Shown: positions 17,101 to 29,688, counted from the first letter of the stretch. The stretch is 64,000 nucleotides of DNA from Mytilisepta virgata (GCA_028015205.1 CM051508.1:12728001-12792000); one strand, 5' to 3'. Made by a program: numbers and translations. The notes: generated by a model from the sequence alone, not told the origin.

Positions 17101-20100
17101 GCCCATAATTTAAGTCTTAGTGTACTGCTGAGCACGTAGATATAGACATAGAAATACGCGATAAACAATTTATATAGTAACTTGATGTAAATTATTATTG
17201 CCCTTTGATTGAAGACAATTTTGTTTCTTTTTATGACATAAGTACATTTAATCGCAAATATGTGTATCTTTTTATATCCTTATGCGAAAATGTTTTATTA
17301 CATGAGATAGATTATCGGTCGAGCTGTCAGTACCCCAAAGTTAACCTGGGAGTATATCCGAATGCACCCAAATGAATGATAGATTTTGGCGCGAAATATT
17401 GGACTCGACCATTTCTTATTTTTTTAATACAGTAAAACCTTGTTATATATAAACTACAAAAATTTAGTCCGAGAGAAATTTGTCATGATAAAGCGGTTTG
17501 ACAATATATCGAGGGCACAAATATATTTATAATGAAATGAAAAGGAAAAAAGCGGTGGCGATAAGTACGGTAGTGAATAAAAAGAAGGTGATTTTAACCA
17601 TGTTTTTACTGTACTTTGTACATTCGAGTTTTGCGTCATTCTTTCGAAGAAATACAGTGGAGCTGCGTAAGTAAATTTTTATTTATCGGTTATTTATATG
17701 GCTAAATTACAATGATCATTGTATCGGACAGTTCTACAATGCACTGAATGTTTATAAAAGTGTACAGACAAGAAATATCAACACAAATAGACACAAACTC
17801 CTCCAAAAGAGGAAGCGAAATCATGTGATTCGGTAGGGTAATCATTCCTGTTCTTTGATATCGTTATAAACAGATGTACTCCTATTAACACTGGCTCTTG
17901 CGCGAACATATAAGTTTCAATTTTGGCAGGATTTGAAAATATAAAATAGAAATATTGAGGGGACGTGAAATATCCTAGAAAAACATGGAAACGCAACAGG
18001 AAACAATACAATGACAATTGGAACATTGAACTAATTCTAAAAATCTGGAAGAAAAATCAGGTGCTTCGGAAGAGTTAACAATTCCTGCCTAGCAAAACTA
18101 AAATGACTTCGACACTATAAACGTCAGACCAGTTCAGGTAATTTGCCTTTAATTTAAATTTACTGTTCAAACACTGAATATCTTGTCATTTTTAAATTAT
18201 CAATGCATATCTCTCTAAATTTGTGGGGCATTTTATTTGAATGTATACTGATTTTGTTCCAAATCTTGTTACTTACGACGAATAAAACATTATATAGTGC
18301 TTTCTGATCATTTTCATAACATTTAATGGATTGCATCGTTTGATACACACAAAACTGCAACAAGGAAAGAAGAACCACATCAGTTAAAGACATATGTACT
18401 AAAAATTATAACTGACTAGTTAGAAAGATAGTTGATAGAGTAGGTTACTGTCCGATGCTATCTTTTGACAATAAATGTCGGTGAACATTATAATTGTTAG
18501 CGCCAATTTTAATACAAAATACACATTTCTATATGCCCTTCATTGACGAATATATTATTATATACCGTTGTCTGTCCGCCCGACCTTTTGTCCACCTGTC
18601 CATCCGTCAACAGTTCCCGTGTCCTGCAACAACTTGTTTCTTTTAAATTTATACATATTGTTACAGACCACACAATGTTTTGTTTTGTCAGTTTTGCCTG
18701 CGATCGTTCGAAAAGTTGTTGAATTTGATTTTTGAAAACGAAACCGAAAATTGCTGAAAGGGGTTCTAAGATTTACAACTGTCGATCCGTATTCCAGGAT
18801 TACCTCCCCCGCCACCCAAATAAGAATTAGGATGTACAAATTGAACTGCTTTGCCTCGATCTGTAGTTGTATGTAGGCACGATATTTTATTATTTTAAGA
18901 TTTTCAACAACAAAAAATAGCACATGAAGGATGTGCAAGACAAACATTCTGCTAATCGTTAAATCAATTAATCAATAAATTGTTTTTGCCTTTGTATAAG
19001 AGGGAGGCTGAAATCGACGCCTGGACAATGTAGTTGGTGTCATCTGCCCAGTACGCTTCACTGTAGTCGTCATTTCTGCTTTCTAATGATTACATCTCGA
19101 GTGGTCGTGGATACGACTCTCGGTCGGATAAGACCATAGACCTAATTGGTAGTTGTTGCATATCCGCTAATCACAAAGCATTAGGGAGATATATCAATGA
19201 CCCGAATAATCAGAAGAATGTGTCCGAGTCGGGTGACTGGATTAATTGCGAACAGTTACTTCAGGTATGTTAGCACTATAACACTAAAAACTCCAAAGTC
19301 ATGTTGTTTTCAGCGCTGGTGAGTGAAATGGTCATTTCATAAAAATGTAGAACTTAAAAGGAGATATTAGGTAATATCTTGTAATCTTAAAAAAATATTC
19401 TCAAATTATTTCATTAAGCGTTATGACATACAGATGCAACGCTTAATGAAATAAATTTGTGATACTTCATTAAGCGTTGCATTTCAACGCTTAATGAAAT
19501 AAATATTTCAATAAGCGTTGAAAGTCACCGGTTATTGAAATATTTATTTCATTAAGCGTTTTTATTTCAATAATCGTTGCAACATACCACGATTAAGTTT
19601 ATTTGTACGCGCCATAGAGATTGATAGAAATGCGAGGTTTAACGATTCTTTTGGTGAAGATTTTGAAACTTATCCCCGTCCGAAACATTTGAAAAAATAA
19701 AAACTAGGCGCTCAATGACTGAGTTGAAATACAAGAACGATCAAAATGTAAGTGATCGAAGTTTGTGCGTAACGGGGAGTACTTTATTTATGTACAAATT
19801 CAAGATATTTTTATTTAAAAAAAAACTCGCTGAAAACACAGTAATATAAGAATAAGTTTGATTTTTCGGAAGAATTATGTAGCAACGTTTTTTTGTATCG
19901 TTCCGTCCTAGAAAGGGTAATAGCGATGTTTGAGTATATTCAACAACATCAAATTTTTCAAGTCTACAAAGAGCACGCCTTTTTGGAAACCCCCTACACC
20001 CTTCAAAATGTGTACATCGTGGTTAAACGGTTTCTGAAAAAAGTCCAGAAAACGGAAGTGTGACTGACGGACGGACGGATAGACGTACTGACGGACAGAC

Positions 20101-23100
20101 GGATTGACTGACAGACAAACGGACGGAACGGGTGCAAACCTATAGTTCCCTTCGGCGTCGCCGGTAGGGGACTTATAAATTTTGATCTTCCCTTAGGCTT
20201 ACGGTCAAAGGGAGACAATTAGAATGATCTCAAACAGAAATTTTATAAAGGTATTTTTCATTCCCGCACAATTGACTTAGGCTTTTCATTAAGTCAAGGG
20301 TAAACTTCATTAAATCAAAACACAAAATAGGAGTTGAAGCTATATGTTTAGCATTGATTAACAGTTGACCATTAAATATCTTAACAAAGTATGTTTCAAA
20401 TTTTAACATGATATATTGAGCACATCGAAGTCGACACGTTTTTCAAATTACCCGAAAATTGCTAATTTTGTTATTTTTCGTGCATATTTGATTTTTTTAT
20501 GGACAAGGCGACATAATTCCAGAACAACATCTGATAATAACATAACAGTATAGAACAGCCTAAGGAAATTTCAGGCTAGTGAGTCTTTATCAACTTCAAA
20601 CTTTGATCACAGATACAAAGAACTTGGCAATATTTTGTCACCATTTTTCACCATTTTAGTAACGACGATTTAAGTCTTTTTAGAATACTTATGAATATTT
20701 ACACTGGAAACAATAAGAAAAATGTTTTCATATACTTTTAAATAAAGTTTCATTTTTTTTAAGTAGAAAGGCTAATTGACTGATTATATGATTAGTCGAA
20801 AATGGAATGATTCCTGTACAAACCTCTTTGTTGACCTGCCGGTTTTCGTTAAGGTCCAGTTTGTTACCGATTAGCGCATATTTCATCCCTGATGGTGCAT
20901 TTTCTCTCAGATATTCCATCCAGAAACTGACATTTTCAAATGATTTCTATGATTAAAAATAACGATTGTTAAGATTTATTTACTGTTTAATGAATTTGGA
21001 TCCTACGATAAATTATTGATGTTTCTGGATCTAACTGTTTTATATGTTGGGTTCCAAAAGAGACAAACTGTGCTCCACTTTTGTCTGCTGTACTCTGTAT
21101 TCTTGTTTTCAGAAGAACAATAAACTGCGAAAATTTGTTTTGTTGTATAGATGATAAATTTCCTCGCAATACTATTTCTGAAAGTTAGGTTATGGAGCCT
21201 GTTACTGTAGACTTTAGGGCCAACTGGGTTAACGTGGTTTCAGACAAGAAGATTTGTAAGTGAATTTTTCCATATAGGGTCTTATGTTAAACTCAATTTA
21301 ACTGTGGGAACATACTGGTTTGCGATCTGGGTCATCAGAAACAATTCTTTTCGTGATTTTCTCGCTGCTTTATTTCAAAATTAATTTTGTTTGGCTATGG
21401 CGGTCGGCCATCATCGGATAAACATTTAAAAAGGGGGCCATATTTCTGCAAAGCAACGTTTTAAACTGTCCCATTGAGGAGAAGATATTAAATACTGACG
21501 ACACGACGGTAGCTATGAAAAAAGCTCTCATGGATCTTTGGTCAACTTGAGCTAAAAAGCAGGTCAACAGTGTATTTATTGTTGTTCCTTGTCCTAAAAC
21601 CACTAAACTCAAAGTAAGATCAATATGCCCCCGCCCCTTAGCGTCGATTTATTAGAGCAACCACAAGATTTGTATAGGGATAAAAGGAAGGTTAAAGAAA
21701 GGTTGTTGCAGTACATATGACCAAGGGTTGTTTTTTGTTATCGTGCAAGACATAAGCAAGATGAACTTCGTTTCAAACTCCCTCCCCACCGCCCACCCCA
21801 CTCCAACAAACGCACACATTACTCCAAATTACTTGAACCGTATGAATATTTTAATAATGATGAACCATGCTAATTTGAATTTAACAAATGGCGCCTACGT
21901 TTCTCAGCTTATCCGATATTCAAGGGCATGCGTGCGTTACCATGACGTTCGACAAAGAGGACTGCTGCTGTCACAAAAGCTTATTAACCAGGATTTTATC
22001 AGGGATAAGTTGATGTCATCACTTAGGAAATTTTACGGTCGTCATCACGAATTGATTGACCGTTACAGTGTTCCAATATACAAGATGATGTTGGACCTGT
22101 TCCCACTGTCGTAACATTTCATGTACCTCCGCCGATTTGTGACTACCATCGGATTGACTTTGTTAAACTTCACGACGGGTGCCGTATACGGAGCAGGAAC
22201 TGCTTACTCTTCCGGAGCACACGAGTTCACTCCTGGTTTTTATAGGACTTCGTGTTGTTCATTGTTTTTTAGTTTTCATTGTTTTTATGTTGTGCTAGTG
22301 GTTGTTCATTTGTCTTCTCGGGTTTGTCTGTCTAATGGATTGCGTTTTTTTTTTTTTTTTTTTTTTGGTTTACTTGTCATCTTGAACTTTGGACTCTTTT
22401 GGTTAATATATTTCCTGTTATGATTTTTTTCTATATTACCTGAGATGTGATATCGTAAACAAGTATGGCGACTTCTGATCCACGTAGATACATAGGTATT
22501 AAACTTCTGTACCTTTCTTGTCCGGCTGTGTCCCATATCTGGTACACAACTTTATGACCACCCGTTTCTACTGAATGAGCAAAGAAACTTGCTGAAAGAA
22601 TATGATAGAATTTTTCAACTTAAACAAAAAACATATTAACCAAACGCGAGTCGATAGTTTATAGTATTTTTAAATTAAAATAGATCCACTTTAACATATA
22701 CATGACAGAGATAGCCCCCCTTTCACAATCAATTATTGATACGTCTGCAAATAGTCGTAACTTTGCGACTGATTTCCAGCCTTTTGTGGTGAGTAGACAC
22801 GAATCTGCATACATTGCGTGATTTGTCAGAAAACGCTGCATATTTCCTATTTTAGGCTTTAAATTTGTTTTATTATACAAAATTAACCAACGTATCGTCC
22901 CCTTTTGTAAAGAATCTGGTTACTGAGTTTTCGATCCATTTTTTAAAATGGAAGTAAGCAAAAAGAAACTGAACCCTTAAAAATTTCAGTTACCTGCAAC
23001 TGTACTCTGATATTTGTCTTTAAACTGGTCCCTGGTAAATCTTAAAGCCACAGAAGTCTTTCCCACTGCATAATCACCCACAATTACTGTTTTAACTCTA

Positions 23101-23150
23101 TGGAAATTATTTGTTGTCAGACTGGTCAGACTCAGGCGATCTTCTACCAT
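14079..23150 (-). CDS. Rab-like small GTPase gene C (five coding exons, 210 aa)
   Basis: Coding exons: 23150-22994, 22591-22440, 20946-20824, 14616-14523, 14185-14079. All have GT/AG borders and compatible phases, and the total of 633 nt gives 210 residues plus stop. Motifs: P-loop GDYAVGKTS, switch I Thr followed by VAASF, G3 [10 protein letters not shown]4 NKLD, G5 EVSARTG, and a C-terminus ending CRCK. This is a Ras-superfamily switch of the Rab type, probably near the Rab5/21/22 branch, acting in vesicle traffic at membranes. A splice acceptor 17 nt before the ATG implies a 5' untranslated exon further out. Introns are 402, 1493, 6207 and 337 bp; the large third intron is filled with mobile elements. 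Oddities are Ala instead of Gly after the switch I Thr-Val and the CxC-x tail. Confidence 0.85.
14523..14616 (-). CDS. Gene C exon 4 (G5 motif)
   Basis: Its 94 nt encode EAEQYAMNQ through VSARTGENV to CDI. Acceptor CTTTATAG/GAA is directly abutted by the 3' end of an RT element; donor is ATAG/GTAAGT. Confidence 0.85.
14621..15790 (-). pseudogene. Reverse-transcriptase element fragment (Penelope-like or related), decayed
   Basis: Reading the minus strand, conserved RT pieces appear in several frames: a [19 protein letters not shown] segment near 15690, [13 protein letters not shown] at 15443, the catalytic RYIDDML near 15310, and a C-terminal block with [15 protein letters not shown] and [12 protein letters not shown] (15163-14846), followed by a 3' untranslated tail to 14621. 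Stops and frame changes show it is dead. The tail also occurs at 21885-22400 and 39006-39365. Assignment to Penelope-like elements is from memory and uncertain. The 3' end touches the splice acceptor of gene C exon 4. Confidence 0.75.
15830..16033 (-). mobile_element. tRNA-derived SINE head and body
   Basis: On the minus strand the sequence GTGGTAGCGTGCTCGCCT is followed by a perfect B box, GGTTCGATCCC (complement of 15987-15997), the spacing of a tRNA-derived RNA polymerase III promoter. The body runs left to about 15830. Its 5' end is cut by the inverted-repeat element that starts at 16034. Confidence 0.65.
16607..16738. repeat. Two tandem copies of a 66-bp unit
   Basis: Each copy contains GCGCGAACTTATTTGC or GCGAACTTATTTGC between a GACAAG(A/G)GACCTG start and a GAGTAGCG/GGGTAGCG end. 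They lie inside the 3.55-kb element. Confidence 0.7.
16763..16904. repeat. Foldback repeat inside the 3.55-kb element
   Basis: TTTTCTGC at the left is mirrored by GCAGAAAA at the right, with imperfect pairing through TATTGATATC and GATATTTTACAATATC. The centre is rich in GAGCGAGTGAGCGAAGCG. Confidence 0.6.
20040..20220. repeat. GACGGACGG-type simple repeat with dispersed repeat tail
   Basis: Runs of GACGGACGGACGG and GACAGACGG lead into CCTATAGTTCCCTTCGGC and AGGGGACTTA. Similar GACGGACGG stretches occur at 24590-24615 and 31768-31785. It lies in intron 3 of gene C. Confidence 0.6.
20824..20946 (-). CDS. Gene C exon 3 (guanine-binding NKLD)
   Basis: Its 123 nt (41 codons) run from KSFENVSFW to NKE, with ALIGNKLDL. 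Acceptor ATAG/AAA, donor GAG/GTTTGT. Confidence 0.85.
21885..22400 (+). pseudogene. 3' fragment of the RT element (second copy)
   Basis: The plus strand encodes a block similar to that at 14846-15163 ([30 protein letters not shown]) and then the same 3' tail, including GTATACGGAGCAGGAACTGC and a long T run at 22347-22366. It is 5'-truncated and lies in intron 2 of gene C, antisense to it. Confidence 0.75.
22440..22591 (-). CDS. Gene C exon 2 (switch II)
   Basis: Its 152 nt encode the stretch from ASFFAHSV to YDITSQ with WDTAGQERY. Borders are CTTTCAG/CA and CAG/GTAATA. An RT-element fragment ends about 50 bp downstream in the intron. Confidence 0.85.
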
Positions 23151-23167
23151 ATCAGGTTAATTTGTTA
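22994..23167 (-). CDS. Gene C exon 1 (P-loop; coding from 23150)
   Basis: Encodes 52 residues plus one base, with an N-terminal extension [10 protein letters not shown] and the P-loop GDYAVGKTS. Acceptor TTTTTCAG precedes 23167; the donor is CAG/GTAACT. Confidence 0.85.
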
Positions 23168-23647
23168 CTGAAAAATATATCATTGCTTCGAATTCGAATA
23201 ATCATGTCCGCCACCGGATAAATTCTTCATTTACCTGCATCTTTATGACATCCCTTACCATGCAGCTGGTAAGGCAAGCACAGAGCATTCCTGTCACTAT
23301 CTAAATTCTTCAAGCGTCAAATTGATCGTAAAAGATTAAAAAAATCTTATCACGGAGATACTTCTTTCCATGCATTATTAAAAAAACTATTTTAAAACAT
23401 TTAACTGGGTGGTATTATGCTTACAAACGCAGAAGTGATATTTAGTACTCAGTCTGGTGGAATGGCGAACGAGATTCATACGGTTGTTCTAAAAGAACAT
23501 TTTCAGAATAGCCTACCTAACAATTTTTTTTATTTAAATTGGCGAACGTGTTTCCGAAAGATGATAAATATGCAGAATTACGTGTGGAGGAAAATCACAT
23601 GAACAATTGGTCACTTGACCTGCTTACAAAAAACTTGAAAACCTCCT

Positions 23648-23682
<35 letters not shown>

Positions 23683-23699
23683 TGAACTTGAGTTTACCG

Positions 23700-24660
23700 G
23701 ATGTCCCTATGGAAACTAGAGGCTCAGAGGGCTGAGCCTGTATCGCTCATCTGGCATGAAAGCAGTTTTTATTGATGTACTTCAAAGAGAGAAGTCACTT
23801 CTCTCTATCATTATGAAGTGTGGTAAGCCTTTTGGGAAAGAAATTTTTCTTCATCAAGGTCCTTCTACTTACTGGCCAGCATATTCTAAAATGTGGGTGT
23901 TCTCCAGAAGATTTTTTGATGTTTTTCGCATATGGTCTTTTGTTATCCTACATGTAAGTCCTCTGCTGGTGAATGAGGGATTGGCACCAAAGTAACAACA
24001 CTTGGTTAACACATTATGTGGAACATTCAGGCCATGTTTGGTTTCAAGCAATTCTGTTTTTTGCCAAAGACAATTTCTGTCAACTTTGACTCTATTTGGC
24101 CAAGCGTTTCAGGGAATTTTTTTTTAAATCAACCAATCAGAAAGAAGAATTGCCCATGGAGGCCATGTTCGTCGCCTGATCTGGACAAATGAGGAAATTT
24201 TGTAAAAAAAACCTCCCACAAATGATTCATTTTAAGTTTCGTTGCATTTGGCCAAGTGGTTCCAGAGAAGACGATTTCTTTAAATAAGCCAATCAGAAAC
24301 AAGAATTGCTCATGGCAGCCATGCTTGTCGTCCAATCAGGATGAAAAATTATGACATAAAAGACTTTCCATAGATGCTTCCTGTCAAGTTTGGCTGACAG
24401 TTTTAGCCCAGCAGTTTTAGAGAAAGACTTTTTTTAATCAACCAATGAGAAACAAGAATTGCCCATGACGGCCATGTTTGTTGTCCGATCGTGGGGAAAT
24501 GAGCAAAATTTATAGACTTTACATAGAAGTTTAATTTTATTTTGCCCAGTGATTTCAGAGGCGAAGATTAAAATGTGAAAAGTTAACAGACGGATGGACG
24601 GACGGACGACGGACGCCAATTGACGAAAAAAGCTAACATGGCTTTGGCCAGGGGGGTGAG
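23700..24660. repeat. Dispersed repeat with three about 155-bp internal copies
   Basis: Units around 24128, 24285 and 24438 share AACCAATCAGAAA, AAGAATTGCCCATG and GGCCATGTT. The block starts after a T run (23651-23681) and ends with GACGGACGG and GCTAACATGGCTTTGGCCAG. Confidence 0.7.
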
Positions 24661-24870
24661 CTAAAAATGCAAATATAAATTTGGCAAAGTACGTCGTGCA
24701 GTCGGGTGGCTTGATGAAGGAACATTCGGGTTGATGACAACTCTATACTAAAAATGTATATTTTCTTATAAGTCTCTTTATAAGTTTATAAAGGTAAACA
24801 CATGCATATATGTGTCCTTTAATTTAATGAGCCAAAAGTTATTTTTAACAACCCGTATCAAATTATTACT

Positions 24871-25037
24871 TAAGGATGCTCGCTGGTGATGTTTTGGTCT
24901 TTTTGTCAGATTTTCGGAATGAGCACATGAACGTATATTTTTTTCTTGCTTATTTTTTTACTATTCATATGTTTTCTCAAACTAAAACACCTATTTCAAA
25001 TCCTGTTTATTTCCCATTAGACCAGCGATCATCCTTA
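24871..25037. mobile_element. MITE with AAGGATGCTCGCTGGT ends
   Basis: TAAGGATGCTCGCTGGT at the left is mirrored by ACCAGCGATCATCCTTA at the right. Relatives lie at 57259-57656 and 57851-58052. It has no coding capacity. Confidence 0.75.
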
Positions 25038-25412
25038 AAACAATTAAGTATTTCGTAAGTAAATTCAAACCTATTGAGATACTTTAAATTTTCGCATCAT
25101 ACATCACATTGCAGGAAGATATTAAAACCACTTCTTGCACGTGATCATTGTTGAGTTATGTGGTTCCCACGGCATATTCCCTCTCAAATCCACAAAAATT
25201 ATTTTCTTTCCCTTGAGACTAGTACTTCTAACCTAATACTTCAAGAGCCACTCTCAGGTATTATTTAGTAACTAACGGAGATAAATCATCGGTATTGGTG
25301 ACCTAACTTTAATTTTCAAAATATACACGATAAGCAATAAAACAAAAAGGGTCTAAAAAGAATGGTCAAAATAGGGTTAATGTCGTAAAAAAGTTGAAAC
25401 CGTACTTTTAAC

Positions 25413-25671
25413 CATCCTCCCAAGTCCGGGTTTTGTATCCATGTTCGTTCCTACAAACCCCTGACATCACACATTCATATTTTGCGGGTCGGAAGGGAAC
25501 GATTTTTATTGGTTCTTCTCAAGATCAAAAGAGAATCCATTTGCGTCGTAGCTTGAATTTTCTAGGTCACACACCAGGCGGCGATATGTTCGACCCGCAG
25601 AATATGAATGTGTGATGCCAGGGGTTTGTAGGAACGAACGTGGATAAAAAAAACCCTGACTTGGGAGGATA
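25413..25671. mobile_element. 259-bp foldback MITE with 9-bp target duplication
   Basis: Arms of about 78 bp (ATCCTCCCAAGTC... and its mirror ...CTTGGGAGGAT) enclose a short centre. ACTTTTAAC occurs on both sides (25404-25412, 25672-25680). A 9-bp duplication is typical of Mutator-like transposases. Confidence 0.8.
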
Positions 25672-26961
25672 ACTTTTAACAGAATTCCAAAATGTATCAA
25701 CTGAAAATTTTAACACCTGTTCTAAACGGTATCCGTATCGAAGTCGTTTGTGTCATCACTAGGTTACTCCATTTTCATTGCATATAGAAAATCTAGTACC
25801 GGATTTCATTTTATAAATATTTTTTTTTAGAAATTTGGATATGCTTGAAAAAAATAAATTCTAATATGGACTGATACATTCGCTTTGTGAACAAGTTATG
25901 TTGTAAATACAATAATTATGACCGTCACGAGAAATGGTGTCACTGCATGTCAAAATGTCACCATGCCAAGCTAATACGTCATACATTCGAATGACAACAG
26001 ATCGCCAATCAAAAACGGAAAATCATACGTTGCACAGGATATAGAACGCTTGTATTTGCATTAAATCTCACGAAAATGTAATACTGATTTTTGTTTGTTT
26101 GTTTTAAAACATTTTAGAAAGACCTCACCTTGTTAAAATCAACATGGCTGGGGCAGCTGAAATTAAGCACAATGAAAATAATTAATAAAAAACCGTGCTC
26201 TATGCTTATTTTAACATGGTAGGCACCATATTTGTTTATATTTTACACCTCGCTATTGCTCGGTGAAAAAAGGTAACAGATGTAATGTATACCTTTTCAT
26301 ATATATCATTTCTTGAACAACAAAAGTATCGGTGCACAGGTAAATCCATCGTTAAAAAAGTTGTACTTCCTAACATGTATATCTACCTTTTTCAACCTTG
26401 TTCAAGATCAATGATAATAAAGGTGTTTTTTTTCAGTATTGAATTTCTGTTAGTATCAAATTAAAAAACGTGTACATATGCTTGTAATTCTACTTATGTA
26501 ATTAAGTAAGCAATTATATTAGTTTTTACATAATCTTACCTTAAAGTGTTCATAAAAACAAAAAACGTGTTACATGTAACACATATTTACTTTCACCGGA
26601 AACACGGAAGTATTGAACACAAAATTAAATCGGAGATACGTACTTGACGATCCTAGAGGATTTACAATTTAATCTGTGTATATGTACTATGTCAATGTAT
26701 GTATAAATGATTGGATTTTGATGACTCGTGACGATATATATATACGTTTCTCCTATTCCTGGCGTGTTAAATCGGTGGAATAAAAATACATAATATCTTT
26801 AACCACTTCCCGGTGATTAAATTTCTACGTGGGAATTACCGCCCTTTTTTCTACAGTTATTAGAACGATAAACTAGAGAAGTCCCGAAATGACGTCTATG
26901 TAAACAAACTACATAGCAACAACATTTTCTTGAGGTTTTTGTCGAAAATCATAGGAGAAAC

Positions 26962-27124
26962 AGATTCTCCTTCAATTTACTCGTGAGTTATGGAATTTCT
27001 CCACCCTCAATAGTTAAATTTTAGATTTTAACACGCTCGCTAAAGGCTCGCGTGTTGAAAATCGAAAATTTAACTATCTCGGGTGGAGAAATTCCATAAC
27101 TCACTCGTACCTGAAGGAGAATCT
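26962..27124. repeat. Long palindrome, arms about 76 bp
   Basis: AGATTCTCCTTCA... is mirrored by ...GAAGGAGAATCT. The arms meet at ACGCTCGCTAAAGGCTCGCGT. It is a foldback element or recent inverted duplication. Confidence 0.75.
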
Positions 27125-28259
27125 ATATATAACTTGTTAGGTATTGGTTGATCAAGGTTTAGTGCTTGAGATACAAACAGGATACCGTAGTTCTATTACT
27201 CCAAGAACGTCAATCGGGATTTTTTTTAACGTATGAGACGTCCGGACTCATTCAGTGGATAAATTGTTGAACGGCGTTTATCAATATTTTTCGAATCTCA
27301 AAGAAATTCTCTGTCAAGAAAGCGTTTTATGGTTTTCTAACCAGTTGAATAGTTATCTCTAAAACCCGCAACTGTCATTGTGGTCTGGCAAAATAAAAGC
27401 AGAAGATACAAAAATACATGTACCCTATACCAGTATCTGCTTTTAATGGAAACCTTAATGATTAAGTGGTTTATGTTCAACAATATAAACATTTGCACAA
27501 AAAAAATAAGATAAATGTACACCCAGAAAAATGTCGATTTTAGACAGAATAGTCTTTTCACAGTCAAAAAAGGAATATTGGATAATGGAAATCAAGATAT
27601 TGAATTGTGTAGTAAAAACGTTGAACTGTTTGAACTGAGCACATGAAACATCTATATATTTGATAAGTACGATGTTGGTATCTCATTAATTTTTTCAAGT
27701 GTAAGAGAGTCATTTGATGTTAACGTCATTTCCGTCTCACTTTGCGACATCACCTCGTTATCAAGTACTTTTTATATTAAAACAGGAAATCAAGCTTCGT
27801 AGAAAATTTTAACATCAAATATCACATCAAGTAACCTGGAGTTAGAATTTATTTTAGAAATAGGACCCATCTGAAACACTGGGAATTGTTAATATTTTGA
27901 AAAACGTTTATTTTTAATTTTAGAAACGAAAAAGTATCCCTCCCTCACGAATATGCATTTTTTGGTTATTTTGATAATTGTGTCTGGTCTTTTTAATTTT
28001 GTTATTGTTTTTTGGCTTTGAACATTTTTCATTCTGGATCATAATAAAATTCTTTGATACCAATTTTGATGCACAAGATGTGCACATTTCCTCGATTTAC
28101 GACTCATCTGTTGTGCTCAAAACAAACAATCCAAAAAGTTGAAGAGCAAATTAAAAAATGACCAAAGGGGTAAAGCCAAAACCATCTAAGGACAGAGCTA
28201 TGCACGAGGGAGATACTCCTTAGTTTTCACAAATTTTACAATTTTGTAACAGTAAATTT

Positions 28260-28262
<3 letters not shown>

Positions 28263-28308
<46 letters not shown>
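28263..28308. repeat. TA microsatellite
   Basis: An uninterrupted TA dinucleotide run. It explains the repetitive Tyr-Ile frame in this area. Confidence 0.95.
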
Positions 28309-28311
<3 letters not shown>

Positions 28312-29285
28312 TTTCGGTCTAGTATCGAAATACTAGCAATTAAGCTGGAGAAACCCTTGGATTCCACCAGCAGCGACATCAACTTAGTGGTAAAAATCAG
28401 ATTCTTTGATCCAAAATGAAATTTTGATGCACAAGATGTGCACATTTCCAGATTTCGTAGATTTCGTGCATACAACGATTTAAAAGACAAAAGTGTGATT
28501 CGTTTCCTTATTGTAAACTTTCCATTCTTGAGCACCATTGTACCAATGCTCTCGCTCCTAATAATGCGGTAAAAAAGATGTTTATCTATATTGTTTTTTA
28601 TCAGAAAGAGGATATGGGGTAAAAAATAAATAAATTATCTTTATTTAAAGAGGATTGTCTCATTTGCCTAAAGTAATCTTCCTGAGGGTCCTCGAAATAT
28701 GAAATATACAACCATATTAACATGTATACAAACGAAAATTGTCATAAAAATTAAAAAATAATTAATTCTATTTACTCAAAAAGATTTCAAAACATTTCTG
28801 GTTGAAACTTGGAAAAGATGTACAGTTTTTAATTTCTACTGGCAAACTATTCCATATTAGAGAACCAGAATATAAGAATGATCTCTTCAGAAAGTCTGTG
28901 TTTGGTCTAGGTAAAGCTCTTTTTTTCTTATACACTGACTTTGTTTTCTTCTCCTCGATCTTATTAAAACTGTTTCATTTTGTACATTGTTGTCAGTGAT
29001 TGGTTAAGACAAAAGGTCGTAACCTGGCGGGTCGGATTTCTCGGAATCCATTAGCAGCGCAAGGAAATTCGGACGAACTCGAAGGGGATTTTTTGGTTGA
29101 TCAAATTTAGAAAACTGATTTCGTAATCATTAAAGAGACAAATTCTTACATCGTTATTCGAGGATTATCGGATTTATCAAATCTAAATAGTTAAAATATC
29201 GAATTTTGTTAGATTTCCAAAGACGTATAATATCATGATGTATATTGCAAATGTATATATATAAAAAAAACTAGTCAACTTTGTT

Positions 29286-29480
29286 CAAGGTTATTCGTAT
29301 ACTCCATCCTATATTATTCTATGAATAATACACTTTTGAACCTTAATGATCGGTTAATTTTGAAAATGGTACAAGTCTGCGTGGGGCCCTTTGCGGATGA
29401 GGTTAGACTCGACTTTAATTCTGAAAATTTCTAGTCAGTACGATGGGGGGAGGGGCGATGGAGTATACGAATAACCTTGG
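29286..29480. mobile_element. Short inverted-repeat element (MITE)
   Basis: CAAGGTTATTCGTATACTCC at the left is mirrored at 29457-29480 by the complementary end. It is about 195 bp long and non-coding. Confidence 0.65.
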
Positions 29481-29688
29481 AATGACTGATGATAACTTTT
29501 CGTCACTGACGGGATCTGCATACAAAACCTCTCTAATGCAGGCATTAAAATTTCGTTTTACATTATTTAAAAATGTCCTTCCATCCTCCATTTAAAATGT
29601 TGTAAAAAAAAGGCCTGATTTAATTGGTCAATTAGTATTCTCCAGCAGACGAGTTCATTGTGCATAGTGTATAAAGGTTATTCCGCAT

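Larger units (their letters stand above)
16034..19584. mobile_element. 3.55-kb inverted-repeat element with TG...CA ends and 6-bp target duplication
   Basis: The ends read TGTTGCAACG and CGTTGCAACA and continue as near-identical inverted repeats of about 100 bp (16034-16136 and 19480-19584). These are built from copies of a palindromic unit ATTTCAATAAGCGTTG. TACCAC flanks both sides (16028-16033 and 19585-19590), a 6-bp target duplication. The interior has no coding frame I can support, so it is non-autonomous. It lies in intron 3 of GTPase gene C and inside the head of a SINE. TG...CA ends with a 6-bp duplication suggest a retroviral-type integrase as the mobiliser; this is an inference. Confidence 0.85.

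Noticed and set aside
28236..28538. 100-codon frame with Tyr-Ile repeats
   Set aside because: It spans a TA microsatellite and has no other support.
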